64,000 bases of DNA from Actinomycetota bacterium (GCA_020161315.1 JAIUOH010000010.1:1-64000); one strand, 5' to 3'; counted from the stretch's first letter, positions 28,483 through 40,100 are shown. Program-made: numbers and translations. Notes: generated by a model from the letters alone, not told the origin.

Positions 28483-29496
28483 ATGACGTCGACCTCACCC
28501 TCGCGGCCCCTGCTGATCGGTCACCGTGGAGCATCCGGGTATCGCCCAGAGCACACTGCTTCGGCGTATTTGCTTGCGTTTGAACAGGGCGTCGATGCGG
28601 TCGAACCCGACCTGGTGGTCTCGAGCGACGGCGTCGTTGTGATTCGCCACGAGAACGAGATTTCAGGCACAACAGACGTGGCCAATCACCCAGAGTTTGC
28701 CGATCGCCGCACCACGAAAGTGGTTGACGGGGTGACGCTCGACGGCTGGTTCACTGAAGACTTCACGTGGGCTGAGCTTGCAACTCTGCGCTGTCGGGAG
28801 CGCGTGCCCGAGCTGCGGGCGGGCAACGCTGCTTTTGACGGCACCGAGCGCATGTTGCGCCTGCACGACCTGTTGCAACTCGTTGACGAATGGAATGCGG
28901 CGCACGACAAGCCTGTTGGTCTCGTCATCGAGCTAAAGCATGTGGACTTTCTGCTTAGGCAAGGGCACGATCTTGTTGCGCTCATGCTCACCGAGCTTGC
29001 GGAGCGCGGCTGGGATCAAAGACCGGAGCTGCTCACAATCGAGTGCTTCGAGATCGACCCGCTCGACAGGCTTCGTGAGATGGGTACCCCCGCCAGGCTC
29101 ATTTTTTTGATGGAGAGCGCGGGATCGCCGCCCGATCAGATCTCGAAGTTTGGCGCAGAAGCGCACGAGTATGCGTGGTACCGCAGCGACGCCGGTCTCG
29201 ATGCTCTCGTGGGGCGCGTGCACGGCATCAGCCTCTCGAAGCGAGACCTTTTGGTGGTGAACGAGCGGCGGCACGCGATTGGTGTGCAAGACATCGTCGC
29301 GCGCGCGCACGCCAGAGGGCTGCTCGTGTTTACCTGGACGCTGCGCCCGGAGAACGGCTTTTTGGTGCCAGGTTTTCGCTCTGGCGCACACCGCGCCGAG
29401 TGGGGCGGTTGGCGTGATGAGTGGCGGCTAATCCTCTCAACCGGACTCGACGGGGTGTTTCTTGACCACCCCGACCTGCTTAACGAGGTGCTCTAG
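28483..29496 (+). CDS. Glycerophosphodiester phosphodiesterase
   Basis: A 337-residue GDPD-family TIM-barrel enzyme that hydrolyses glycerophosphodiesters to glycerol-3-phosphate and an alcohol. The catalytic signature GHRGASGYRPEHT (13-25) has both His/Arg and metal-binding Glu, and the second block is EPDLVVSSDGVVVIRH. No signal peptide, so it is probably cytoplasmic (UgpQ-like). Its product can feed GlpD. ATG 28483 follows TAGAGT (28470-28475) by 7 nt without a ribosome site, a leaderless arrangement. Confidence 0.92.
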   Translation: MTSTSPSRPLLIGHRGASGYRPEHTASAYLLAFEQGVDAVEPDLVVSSDGVVVIRHENEISGTTDVANHPEFADRRTTKVVDGVTLDGWFTEDFTWAELATLRCRERVPELRAGNAAFDGTERMLRLHDLLQLVDEWNAAHDKPVGLVIELKHVDFLLRQGHDLVALMLTELAERGWDQRPELLTIECFEIDPLDRLREMGTPARLIFLMESAGSPPDQISKFGAEAHEYAWYRSDAGLDALVGRVHGISLSKRDLLVVNERRHAIGVQDIVARAHARGLLVFTWTLRPENGFLVPGFRSGAHRAEWGGWRDEWRLILSTGLDGVFLDHPDLLNEVL

Positions 29497-29542
29497 TCGT
29501 TCGCTCCCTGCGCCGACCGTGCATCGTTCCCGAAGCTTCGTT

Positions 29543-29560
29543 CCCTGAGCCTGTCGAAGA
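29543..29560. repeat. REP-like half element (CCCTGAGCCTGTCGAAG)
   Basis: A single arm of the window's REP-like repeat family, in the 79-bp gap between the convergent phosphodiesterase and asparaginase genes. A short CGAAGCTTCG palindrome precedes it. Confidence 0.6.
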
Positions 29561-29575
29561 GAGCGAAGCCCTCAC

Positions 29576-30586
29576 CTATTGACGCTCGCCGACGATATTG
29601 CTCGTCATGAACTCTCGAAGCGCAGCCCCATCAAGCCCGGCGTCGATGCCGAACGCAAGCTTCGCAAGGGCAGCCTCGGCGGTCATGTCGCCGCCGGCGA
29701 TGACCCCCGTGTCTGCCAGCTCGCTGCCGACCGCGTAGCGGCCCGGGTCGACGCTGCCGGTTGCGCACTGCGTGATCGCGACCACGGGCATCACCCCGCA
29801 GATCTCGCGCAGCACATCTGCCATTCCAGGCCGCGCCATCGGCGCGTTGCCGCTGCCGTAGCACTCGAGCACGAGCCCATCGGGGCCGCCGCCCACGGCC
29901 GCGCGCAGATCCTCGGCTACAACACCCGGCACAAAGCGAAACGCGAGTGTGCGGGCGGGGGTGACCCGGTCTGAACCGCTCAGCAGTTTCTTTGGTACGC
30001 CGATTGGTGTCGGCCCGAGGTCGCGCTCTGCGCGAAATGCGCGCAGCTCTTCTGCCTGTGCCTTGGTCGCGCGTATCGCCGGAATCAGTGCGCCGCCGAA
30101 TGCGATGCACGCGGGGGCATCGTCGCCGGCCTTGACCGCGGCCCTGATCGCGAGCGAGAGGTTCGCGTGCGCATCGCTGCTGGGTGCACCGTGCGCGAGC
30201 TGGCTGCCGGTGAGCACCACCGGTACGCCGAGGCCGTCAAACTCGAAGGCGATGCGTGCGCCGGTGTAGGCGAGGGTGTCGGTGCCGTGCGTAATCACGA
30301 CCCCGCTCGGGCGCTTGGTGCGCACCCTGGCGCGCACGGCGCGTGCGATGCGTGCGCCCGTCTCAGCGTCGGCGTTTGCGCTATCGATTGCGGGGCTGAG
30401 GTGGTTGATGCGGTAGTCGATGCCGAGTGGCTCACAGATGCGCTGCACCATGTGATCGAGTGCTTCTTCGAATCCGGGGTCGGGGGCGAGGCCGCGGTCG
30501 GTTTCGCGCATCCCGATGGTGCCGCCGGTGGCGAAGATGAGCACTTCTGGGCGCGCTGCTGGGGGTGCCGAGGCTGAGTGACGCAT
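29576..30586 (-). CDS. Asparaginase
   Basis: A 336-residue L-asparaginase/glutaminase-family enzyme. The two active-site threonine blocks are present, TGGTIGM near residue 20 and THGTDTLAYTGARI near residue 97. No signal peptide, so it is probably a cytoplasmic type I-like enzyme producing aspartate and ammonia. ATG 30586 is preceded on the minus strand by CAGAAT at 6 nt and no ribosome site. Divergent from pcrA across about 90 bp. Confidence 0.9.
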   Translation of the reverse strand: MRHSASAPPAARPEVLIFATGGTIGMRETDRGLAPDPGFEEALDHMVQRICEPLGIDYRINHLSPAIDSANADAETGARIARAVRARVRTKRPSGVVITHGTDTLAYTGARIAFEFDGLGVPVVLTGSQLAHGAPSSDAHANLSLAIRAAVKAGDDAPACIAFGGALIPAIRATKAQAEELRAFRAERDLGPTPIGVPKKLLSGSDRVTPARTLAFRFVPGVVAEDLRAAVGGGPDGLVLECYGSGNAPMARPGMADVLREICGVMPVVAITQCATGSVDPGRYAVGSELADTGVIAGGDMTAEAALAKLAFGIDAGLDGAALREFMTSNIVGERQ

Positions 30587-30676
30587 GCCTCTATTCTGTC
30601 GTGTGTTCGCCGTGCGCGTGTGGCCGCAGCGATCCCGCGCACATAAATGTCAGTAGTCGCTTCTAGACTTGAAGCG

Positions 30677-33385
30677 ATGAACGATTTCGTGCTCCTTGAC
30701 CCCTCGGGGGTTCCGCTCGGGCAGCCCGCGGGTGAAGACCCGCTGGTTGCTGGGTTGAACCCGCAGCAGCGTCGTGCCGTTGAGGCACGTGGCCAGGCGC
30801 TGTTGATTGTTGCGGGCGCGGGATCAGGCAAGACCCGCGTACTTACTCACCGCATTGCGCAGCTAATTCGGGGCAGAGAAGCCTGGCCGAGCCAGATTCT
30901 CGCGATCACGTTTACGAATAAGGCTGCGGCCGAGATGCGTGAGCGCGTCGAAGATCTGCTCGGTGGCGACGTTGCCAGCGGCATGTGGATATCGACGTTT
31001 CACTCGGCATGCGTGCGAATTTTGCGGCGCGAGGCTGAGCGCTTTGGCTATGTCTCTGGTTTTACGATCTATGACTCTGCAGACTCGCGGGCGCTGCTGA
31101 AGCGCATTATCAAAGAGAGCGAGGCCGATAGCTACGGCTTTACCCCGGCAAACACCGGCTCGAAGATCTCGCGGTTGAAGAACGAGCTGCAAGATGCCGC
31201 GAGCTACCGCGCGGCTGCAAACGAGAGCGACCCGCGCGAGCGCATCTTTGTTGAGATTTTTCACGAGTATGAGCAGCAGCTGCGGCGCGCAAATGCCTTC
31301 GACTTCGATGACCTCATCGGGCAGACCGTGCACCTGTTTCGGGCGCACCCTGACGTGGCTGCCATCTACCAGCGACGTTTTCGGCACATTCTGGTTGACG
31401 AGTACCAAGACACGAACCACGCGCAGTACTCGCTCATTCGTGAGCTCACGCGCGGCGTTGACGCGGCCGATGTTGACCGACTCGTGCCGCCGGCGCGCGA
31501 GTTCGAGGTTGACGGTACTGGGCGTATTCCGGGTGCATCGCTTACCGTGGTCGGCGATAGCGACCAGTCGATCTACGCGTTCCGCGGGGCCGATATTCGC
31601 AACATTGTCGAGTTCGAGCGTGACTTCACGGGCGCCGAGGTAGTGAAGCTCGAGCAGAACTATCGCTCGACGCAAAACATCCTTTCGGCCGCAAACGCTG
31701 TGATCGGTAACAACTTTGACAGGCAAGAGAAGAACCTTTTCACCACCTCGGGCGACGGTGCGAAGCTTGTCGGCTTCACCGGGTACTCGCAGCACGACGA
31801 AGCACGCTTCGTGGCCGAAGAGATTGAAGATCTGCACCGTGCGGGCACGGCCTATGGTGACATCGCGGTGTTCTATCGCACCAACTCGCAGACCCGTGCA
31901 CTCGAAGAACTGCTGATTCGCGGGGCGATTCCGTATCGCGTGCTCGGTGGCACAAAATTCTACGAGCGGGCCGAGATCAAAGACGCGATGTCGTACCTCA
32001 CGAGCCTCGCAAACCCTTACGACCCAATTGCGTGGTCGCGCCTCATTGGGGTGCCCAAACGTGGCATCGGACCAATGGCCGAGGCGCAGCTCGCGCACTT
32101 TCAAGAGACCCAGGGCATCTCGTTTCACGACGCGATGTTGCGAGCCGATGAGGTGCCGTTCGGCCCAAAGGTGCGCGACGCGGTGAAGCAGCTCGGCGAG
32201 CTGCTGCTGCGGGCAACCCGCATGGCGATTGGCGGCGGGCCTACCGACATCAGCTACGACCCGCTCACCGGTGAAGTGCGCGACGAGGGCAGCCCAGGTG
32301 GCGGCTCGAGCGGTGCCGACGACGAGACGCGCAAGAAGCCAGCTCCCGTGGCAGACGTGCTGAAGCTCATTCTCGACGAGACCGAGATGATCGAGAAGCT
32401 GCGGGCAAAGCGAGACCCGCAAGATGAGGCACGCGCCGAGAACCTCGAAGAGCTCGTTTCTGTGGCGCGTGAGTTTGATGTGCGCAACCCCGGTGCTGGC
32501 TTGCTCGAGTTTCTCACCGAAGTGAGTCTGGTCGCCGCGGCAGACGACCTCGACGATCAGAGCGGCACGGTCTCGCTCATGACACTGCACACCGCGAAGG
32601 GCCTTGAATTCAACACGGTCTTCTTGACCGGTGTTGAAGAGGGGCTGATTCCACACCAGATGTCGGTCGATGAGGTCGGCGGCATTAGTGAGGAGCGCCG
32701 GCTCATGTATGTGGGCATCACGCGCGCCCGCGAACGCCTGTATTTGACGCTTGCGAGCACCAGGTCAACCTTCGGTGACATCAACGTCGCGATGCCCTCG
32801 CGTTTCTTGCAAGAGATTCCCGATGAGCTCGTTGAATGGCGGCAGTCGCCGGGTGAGGTGACCGGCACGGCCCGCTTGGGTCAAAACGCATCGCGTTTTG
32901 GCGCGGGACGTGCTGACGCTACTGCGTCAGGTGGTACCGAGTCGCAACGAGTCGCATCGCGCGCGTTGAACGCCCGGGGTGGCTCGGGCAGCTACGGTTC
33001 GCGCGGTGGCGCATCGAGGCGCCCGGTCGACTCGAATGTGAGCTTTGGTTCGTCTGGCGGCCGCATGTCTGGCAGCGCCGCAGTGAGTGAGCCCGCGAGC
33101 GGTGGCATGCAGTCGGCACTGGATCAGTGGCGTGAGCGCAAGCGTCTCGCAAAAGAGGCGCAAAAGAACGGCGGCGGGTTTCCGAACATGGTCGGCTCGA
33201 GCGTGCGTGACAACGGCGACCTCGAACTCGTGCCAGGCGATCGCATTCGCCACGACGACTACGGCGAGGGTCGGGTCACTGCGGTCACTGGCGAAGGCTC
33301 GAAGCGCATCGCGCACGCGGTGTTCGATTCGGTCGGCGACCGCAAATTGCTTATTAAGCTCTCGCCGATTGAGAAGGTTGAGTAG
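30677..33385 (+). CDS. pcrA: ATP-dependent DNA helicase UvrD/PcrA
   Basis: A 902-residue SF1A helicase for nucleotide excision repair and clearing of replication or recombination intermediates. Motifs: Walker A AGAGSGKT (46-53), TFTNKAAAEMRERV (Ia), LVDEYQDTN (II), GDSDQSIYAFRGAD (III), QNYRST (IV), TLHTAKGLEF (V) and the VI region with YVGITRARERLY. The C-terminal PcrA-type Tudor-like domain begins near PGDRIRHDDYGEGRV. Start ATG 30677: TAGACT (30664-30669) sits 7 nt upstream, ruling out the earlier ATG at 30647, which would lie upstream of the -10. A Gly/Ser-rich linker precedes the tail. Confidence 0.96.
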   Translation: MNDFVLLDPSGVPLGQPAGEDPLVAGLNPQQRRAVEARGQALLIVAGAGSGKTRVLTHRIAQLIRGREAWPSQILAITFTNKAAAEMRERVEDLLGGDVASGMWISTFHSACVRILRREAERFGYVSGFTIYDSADSRALLKRIIKESEADSYGFTPANTGSKISRLKNELQDAASYRAAANESDPRERIFVEIFHEYEQQLRRANAFDFDDLIGQTVHLFRAHPDVAAIYQRRFRHILVDEYQDTNHAQYSLIRELTRGVDAADVDRLVPPAREFEVDGTGRIPGASLTVVGDSDQSIYAFRGADIRNIVEFERDFTGAEVVKLEQNYRSTQNILSAANAVIGNNFDRQEKNLFTTSGDGAKLVGFTGYSQHDEARFVAEEIEDLHRAGTAYGDIAVFYRTNSQTRALEELLIRGAIPYRVLGGTKFYERAEIKDAMSYLTSLANPYDPIAWSRLIGVPKRGIGPMAEAQLAHFQETQGISFHDAMLRADEVPFGPKVRDAVKQLGELLLRATRMAIGGGPTDISYDPLTGEVRDEGSPGGGSSGADDETRKKPAPVADVLKLILDETEMIEKLRAKRDPQDEARAENLEELVSVAREFDVRNPGAGLLEFLTEVSLVAAADDLDDQSGTVSLMTLHTAKGLEFNTVFLTGVEEGLIPHQMSVDEVGGISEERRLMYVGITRARERLYLTLASTRSTFGDINVAMPSRFLQEIPDELVEWRQSPGEVTGTARLGQNASRFGAGRADATASGGTESQRVASRALNARGGSGSYGSRGGASRRPVDSNVSFGSSGGRMSGSAAVSEPASGGMQSALDQWRERKRLAKEAQKNGGGFPNMVGSSVRDNGDLELVPGDRIRHDDYGEGRVTAVTGEGSKRIAHAVFDSVGDRKLLIKLSPIEKVE

Positions 33386-33417
33386 CGGCCGCCCTTGTGG
33401 TGTTGCCGGTGTGCTGC

Positions 33418-34086
33418 TCAGGCCCGCCCGCGGCTCTGCCGCTGCGCTTCGATGTGAATGTGTGCGTTGATCTCTTCTGTCGTGATCTCGCCGCTGGGCA
33501 CCGGGGTCTGTGCTGACGTCGCGCGCAGCCCGTCGATCACGATTGCGAGCTGCCGAGAGATCACGTGCGATCGCGCGGGCTCTGGGAGCAGCCCGTACTC
33601 GCCGATGCGAAACGCGGCCATAGTGGCGTCGTTCACCTCGACGTCTTCTCGCAGCATGCCCTCCGCGTGTGCGCGTGCAGCGATGCTCTTGAGCGCGGCA
33701 TCCCACTGCGGGCCGAGCTCGTAATCGGGGTTGAGGTACGCCATCTTGCGGTAGATTACCGGAATCGCGGGGTGTGCTCCGATGGTGTGCGCAATGCCCG
33801 TGATTGCGGTCACGAGGGCATCCCACCCCGTGGGCCGAGCGAGCGATTGCTGAGCGACCTCTTCGAAGTGTGCCATGAGCGTCTCGTGTAGCGCTTCGAT
33901 TACTGCTTCCATGCTGCCGAAGCGTCGATACAGCGTAGCGCTGCTCACTCCCGCGGTTTCAGCGAGCGTCGACATTGTTGGCTCTGGCAATTGCACTTCG
34001 AAGAGCGACTCTGCGGCCTCGAGAATGCGTGCCCTGCTGCGGGTGACTTCAACGCGTTCAGCGCGCTGCCGCTTCGAGTTCGCCAT
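33418..34086 (-). CDS. TetR-family transcriptional regulator, divergent from the giant surface-protein gene
   Basis: A 222-residue regulator with an N-terminal TetR helix-turn-helix (TRSRARILEAAESLFEV, then AETAGVSSATLYRRFGSMEA) and an all-helical ligand domain. ATG 34086 is chosen: TACTAT lies 7 nt upstream on the minus strand (34099-34094) without a ribosome site, and the HTH then starts at the usual distance from the N-terminus. The perfect palindrome at 34134-34161 between this gene and its neighbour is the obvious operator candidate. Ligand unknown. Confidence 0.9.
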   Translation of the reverse strand: MANSKRQRAERVEVTRSRARILEAAESLFEVQLPEPTMSTLAETAGVSSATLYRRFGSMEAVIEALHETLMAHFEEVAQQSLARPTGWDALVTAITGIAHTIGAHPAIPVIYRKMAYLNPDYELGPQWDAALKSIAARAHAEGMLREDVEVNDATMAAFRIGEYGLLPEPARSHVISRQLAIVIDGLRATSAQTPVPSGEITTEEINAHIHIEAQRQSRGRA

Positions 34087-34109
34087 GACCTTAATAGTAG
34101 CGATGAGAG

Positions 34110-34138
34110 TTGAAGTGTGACGGTAATACAAATACTAT
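34110..34138 (+). promoter_or_regulatory. Promoter of the giant surface-protein gene
   Basis: TTGAAG (34110-34115), 17 bp, TACTAT (34133-34138): the best sigma-70-type promoter in the divergent region. Transcription should start near 34145, inside the palindrome, so the in-frame GTG at 34139 cannot be the translation start. Confidence 0.7.
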
Positions 34139-34161
34139 GTGGGGAGAAATCCCCACATAGT
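34134..34161. promoter_or_regulatory. Perfect 11-bp inverted repeat, candidate TetR operator
   Basis: ACTATGTGGGG-AGAAAT-CCCCACATAGT: 11-bp arms without mismatch and a 6-bp spacer. It begins in the -10 box and covers the predicted start site of the giant gene, and lies 35 bp upstream of the TetR -10. Position and symmetry suit a TetR dimer that represses the giant gene. Confidence 0.7.
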
Positions 34162-34195
34162 GGGGCTGTTGATGCTGACCGGGGGGCCCATCATC

Positions 34196-37100
34196 ATGAC
34201 AAAACGCAATGACGCGACGCCGCGCAACCTTCTTGCGCTCGTTTCGCGAGACACGCTTCGCGGTTTTGCTTCGCAGTGGTGGCGTATGCTGCTCGTGCAG
34301 TTGCTCGCCCTTCTCGCGGTGTCGATTCCGGTGATAGCAGTCACTGCTGGTGTCGTGCTCGGCAAAGACGGCATCATGAGGTTTCTCGCCGCAAACCCAC
34401 TGCAGGCCGAAGGGCGCCTCGCAGGGGTCGGCATCGCAGTCGCGCTCGGGGCGGTGCTCCTGTCATTGCCGTTTCTCGTTGCTGCGCTGATTGCGATCGC
34501 AACGCTGGTAGATCCTGGCGTTGACAGGGGCAAAGATCGCAGCGCACGCTTCCGGCCAGCCCTGCGAACTGGGGTGATGCGCTTGTTCCCGGCTGGAGCT
34601 GCGCTACTTGTCGCGATTGCGCTTTGCTTCGGGGCGCTTATCGTGTCGCCGTTCCTGGTGCTCGCCGGACTGTTGGGATTGCTCGTCACCTCGGTATTGC
34701 GTCTTGCGAGGCCAGAACTCGCGAAGCGTCATGCCTGGGCAAACCCCGCGCGCTGGGGATTTATTGCCATTCCGTTCGCGGTCGCCCTGCGCCAGGTGGC
34801 GACTGCTTTTCTGTTGTTTCCGGTTGCGGTGTTTGAGGGCAGCAGCCCCCGCCGCGTCTGGGGCGCCGCAATGACGCTCGCAAAGCATCGACGGGTGCTG
34901 ATCCTTGTTGTAGCAGGCATCGCAACGCTGCTCAGCGTCGCGCTGGTCAGCTTCGGCGCGCTACTCGGGACCAGCATCGGTAGCGGCATTGCGTTGACGC
35001 TAGTTGGCACTCTTGTCGAGTTCATCGCGATTCCATTGCCGACCGTGGTCGCGGTCATGCTCTATCGAAGGCTCGGCGGCGAGGGCGCGTTGTCTAGGCC
35101 ATCGAAGGTGCCAGCACGCGCGCCGGGTAGTGACGCTGCGACGCGAGTCGGGAAGGTATCGCCAGCGTACGCGCGACTCGCTGCGGTGACCGCTGCGGCG
35201 ATCGCGATCAGCGGCATCGTGCTGCCGCCAGCTGCGGCGGTGGCCGTCGCGGGAAACTCCTACACAGTGACCTCTAATGCCGACGCGCTTGACGCCGGCG
35301 TGATCGCGGCTCAGCAGGCCAGCTGTGCGATGGCGGGAGGTGACTGCACGCTGCGGGGCGCTCTGCGCGCGGCGCAAGCGGCGGCAGAGGCAGGTGCCGA
35401 GGGCGCACGAATTTCGTTCGCGTCAGGCATGACCATTTCGGTTGCTGGGCCGCTCACGTTCAGCCCCGCAGAAACCCCGGCGCTCGTGAGCGGCGCGGTG
35501 CTCGAAATCGACGGTGGTGGCCAGGGCGTTGTGCTCGACGGTGCCATCTCGACGCAGATCATGCTCGTCACGAGTGAGTTCTGGAACCTGCGGGTCGCAG
35601 GCCTTACGATGCAGAACGGGTGGGCGCAAGACGGTGCGGCACTGCTTGCGGGGGTGAATCAGACCTCTCTTGACCGAGTGGTCTTCGAAAACAACACCGC
35701 TTCGACAAGCGCAGGCGCGGTGTTCGGGCGTGCACTGACGGTGACACGCAGCACCTTCATCAACAACCGTGCTCGGTACTACGGAGCGTTGGCATCCGGT
35801 GGCGCGATTCGCGCGACGGGTGCCGTGAGTGTCGAGAACTCGACGTTCTCGCAGAACGCGGTCGGCGATGAGTTTTCGGGAGCGATTGACCGTGGGGCAG
35901 ACGTCTACAGTGACGGGCCGCTCACCGTGCGTAGCAGTACGTTCTCGAATTATGAGCGCGGCTCTCTGAGTACGGCGTCGACGCAGGCGACAGTGACGAA
36001 CTCGATCTTCACCACGAACTGGGGAAGCGGTGGGTCGGCTTGCCGCGGCCCGGTCGCATTCAGCGGTGGCAACAACATCATGCCGAACGGGGACACGACG
36101 TGCCCGGGAACGCAGGGCACCCAGACTGCGTTTCAGGTCTTGTCGGTACTCGACACGACGGGCGCCGTGCCGGTGTTTCCGCTTAACCCGTCGGCGGGCA
36201 ACCCGGCGATGCAGCGCGGCGCAGATTGCCCGGCCGAAGACGCACTTGGCCGCACGCGCCCCGCGCAGGGGTGCGACCTCGGATCTGCCGAGACTGAAGG
36301 CGGCACGTCGCTGACCCTCGAAACGGTGCCTGACGCCGCCCAATTCGGCCGGGTCGCGCTTCGCGCAACGGTGACGAGCGTGTCAGGTGCGGTGCCGACG
36401 GGCGAGGTGAACTTCGTGGTCGATGGCGGCGCTGGCCAGACGGTTTCGTTAGCTGCGGTGCCGGGCGTCGCGGGAGCTGCTCGGGCCGAGCTGAGCGTAG
36501 ACCTCGCGGGGATCGGGGTCTCGCACGCGGTGACGGCCGCGTACGTGCCAGACGGGGTGCTGCGCCCGAGCGACGCCAGCACCGACTACACCCCGCAACC
36601 GCTACGGCGCGATGTCTCGCTCGACTGCTTTGGCGGCGAGGCGCACACGACCGCGGGCTGCACGAGTGCCGACTGGAACATCGTAGACAGTGCCTCGATT
36701 GACCTGGCTGCGACGCTTGCCCCAGACAGCGAGCCGGGCACCATCACGCTCACGAGCGACGAGGCGGGCCAGCATGAGATCGCCGCCCCCGTAGCGGTCG
36801 ACCAGCAGAACCGCACCGCCGAGTTTACGCTGAGCGGAACCGACCTCGGGCTCGGCGCACATTCGATCTACGCCGCCTACCGCAGCGACAGCCAGGAGTA
36901 CGTGGGGTTGTCGCCGCTGCGCACCGTCACCGTGCTGCGCACCCCAACGGTGACGCTCTCGATGCCAGGCGGCAGCGGTCAGTACGGCGACCAGGTGGCT
37001 GGGCTCGCAACAGTGGCAGTGACGGGCGCGCAAGGGGCCGCGACCCCCACCGGGTCGGTCACGGTGCGGGGCCAGAGCGCGCAGCTCGACGCCACCGGCA

Positions 37101-40100
37101 CCGCCCACCTTGACCTCAGCCTGTTGCCGGGGGGCGACCAGCAGCTCACGGCCAGCTACACGGGCGATAGCGTCTACGGTGCAGCCGAGTCGAACCTCGT
37201 GACCTACCGCACCACCCAGACGAGTAGCAGCATTGCAATCGAAAGCGTTGACCCTGCGGGCGCGCGGTTCGGTGACGCGATCTCGGCCACGATCAGGGTG
37301 GGTGCTGACACTCCAAGCACGGCCGATCCGTTCGGCACGGTTACCGTGGTGGCCGACGCCGGTACCCCGGCAGAACGAACTTTTGACCCGGTGAGCATCA
37401 CGCCAGACGCCACGCGTGACGGCAGTGTCATGGTGACTGCCCCGATTGCCGCGGGTGTGCTCACCGGCGGCGAACACGAACTGACCGCGACGTTCACCCC
37501 CACCACCGCGAGTTTCGCCGCCTCCTCGACGGTCGCTCCATTCGGTGTCGAAATCGCCGCGGCTGCGACCACCACTTCGCTCGCCGCCAGCGCCGATCAC
37601 GCAGCGTTCGGCGAACAAGTAACGCTCACCGCAACCGTCACGGGCCCCGGCCTCGGGGGCGCTGGTGCGCAAACGGTCGCGTTCGCCGCGGGCAGTCGTG
37701 CGCTCGGCACCGCGACTACCTCGCCGTGCGGCGGTGATCCGAATTGCGCGGTCGCGACGCTGATCGTTGATGCCGAAACGGTCGGACTCGGTGCGGTCGA
37801 CCTCACCGCCTCGCTCGAGGCATCTCCCAACTATGCCGCCTCGAGAGGCGAAATCGCGGGATACGCGGTGGCAAAGGCGACACCGACCGTCACGATGCAG
37901 GCGCCCGGTGCACTTTTCTACCAGGATCATGACCAGATCAGCGTGCACATTGAGGCCGCAGGGTACCTGCCCGCCGACGGGGCAGAAGTGGTGCTCGAGG
38001 CCAGGGCCGCAGGCGGCGCACCGATCCCACTCGGCAGCGTACATCTCACCAACGGATCGAAAACCATGCCGCTCAACCCGGCCGCCCTTGGGCTGCTGCC
38101 GGGAAGCTACACGCTGACGGCAAGTTTCGCTGGCAACGATAGCTTCGAAGCTGGATCCGCAACCACGACGCTTGAGGTGCGCGCCGCCGCGACCCGGGTG
38201 AGCTGGGATTCGAGCGCACTCCCCGGCGCAGCGGCGTTTGGCGATTCGGTCACCGTGCCGGTTACCGTGACCAACACTTCGACCGGCGAGCGCCCCGAAG
38301 GGGAGGTCGTGCTCACCTGGAACGGCGTCGAGCTCGGACGTTCGACGCTCGGCGACGCGCACGACGCAAGCGGTGCGAGCCGCACTGTCACGGTGCGAGC
38401 AACGTTCGGCGCCCAACTCACCGTTCCCACGGACGGCAGACTCACTGCCGAGTTCGTGCCCGCGGCTGGCTTCGCCGTCTCGAAACTGAGCGAGGCCGCC
38501 CCCGACGACCGCAAGGTGATCGTGCTGCAGCCGGTGCCCGCCGCGGTCGATCTGCAGCTGACTGCCGTGCTCGGCCAGGCGCTCGCCGCCGAGGCGACGG
38601 TGACCGCCGGCCCAGCTGACCTCGGCATCGTGCCGCGCGGCTACGTCACGTTCACCCTGAATAGGAGCGGCCTCGGCCTGCAAGAGCTCGGCCCGGTGGC
38701 GCTCGTCGATGGGCGCGTGTCGCTCGCCGAGGCCCTGACCGCGAACCACCTCGACCCGGTGCTGGTCGATCTCGCGGGTACCTGGTCGGTGCGCGCAACC
38801 TATCAAACGGGAAACCTCGACCCGCGCATCGTCGCGCAGCTGCCCGCGAGCACCGCGCTGAAGTCGGTGAATATCACCGCTGGCTCGTCAGGCGTCACCG
38901 CGGCGGCGCCGAATAGCATCGAGCTCGGGCAAACCCTCAGGGTGACGGCAAGCGTGGTGGGCGCAGTGACCCCCACCGGTCGCGTGCGGGTCGAGCGCTG
39001 GGATGGAGCCGGCTATCAGACCGTCAGTGACGAGACAGATCTTGCACACGGGGACGCCTCGATCGTGGTGAACGGCTCGCTGCCGCTCGGCACCCAGCAG
39101 CTGCGGGTGCACTATGTCGGCAACGGCACACTGGCCGCAGCGAACTCAGCGCCCTTTGAGGTCTCGGTGCAGCCCGCAAGCAGCACCGTCACGGTCACGA
39201 GCGTGAACTCGCCCTACCCAGCGATCATCGGTGGCAAAGCCGGCTACACCGCGACGGTCACCTCGGCGCTCGGTGCCCCAGCTGGCTATGTGACCTTCTT
39301 CCGCGACAGCACTCAGATCGGGCAGGCGACCCTTGCGCCCGAACTCGGTGGCGGCAGTGCGTCGGCGTCGATCCTCGTGCCCGTAGGCGAAGCGTGGTCG
39401 GGCGACATCGTTGCGCGAGTCACTTCTGGTCAGGCCAACATCGTCGGCGGCGAGGGCAGGCTCGCGCATCGCTGGCAGCAGGCTCCTGTGCTGCTCGAAT
39501 TGAACGGCCCGCTCGCGAACACCATCGGATCGCCCAGCAACTACTTCGTGACGGCGCAGCTTGACTGGCACCAGTTTCAGTACCTGCCCGAACTCCTGCG
39601 GCCCGCCGCTCCCAGCGGCACCGTCACCATCAGCGACGGCTCGGGGGCGGTCTGTCACGCGAATCTCGTCGACCAGGGTGGGCAACTGAGCCGTGGCAGC
39701 TGCAACCTGAGCTTCGACGGCGTCGGCCAGCACTCGGTCACCGCAGAGTTCGCTGGTGACCACAGCTATGAACCCGAAACCTCTGCGGCGCTGATCACTA
39801 CGGTCAGCAAGGGCACGCCAACCCTGACACTGACAGCGCCAGAAGAGCCGTGGCGGGGGCTCACCAGTATCCCCGTGAGCTGGAACGTCGTTGGCCCAGA
39901 TCAGGGTGGCACGGTCACGGTGACCAGGGGCACACAGACCGTGTGCAGTTCGGCGTCGATGTCGGGTTCGTGCGAGGTGCCGATTCCGGCCTTCGACCGC
40001 TCGCAGTTTGGTGCGCGATTGCTGCTGCAGTACAGCGGTACCCCGAACTGGAACTATGTCGATAAGAGCGTCACCGGCTCGATTGATGCCTGCGTTCCGT

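Noticed and set aside
30863-32656. Minus-strand open frame of 597 codons opposite pcrA
   Set aside because: The helicase motifs fix the plus frame; the antisense frame has no domain, no ribosome site and is biased as expected for a shadow.
34139-34195. GTG at 34139 as start of the giant protein
   Set aside because: It lies directly after the -10 box and upstream of the predicted transcription start, within the palindrome.
36602-38806. Long open frame (734 codons) on the minus strand inside the giant gene
   Set aside because: Antisense shadow caused by GC-rich codon use; the plus frame has clear Ig-like repeats and this one has no recognisable domain, only Arg/Ala/Gly-rich sequence.
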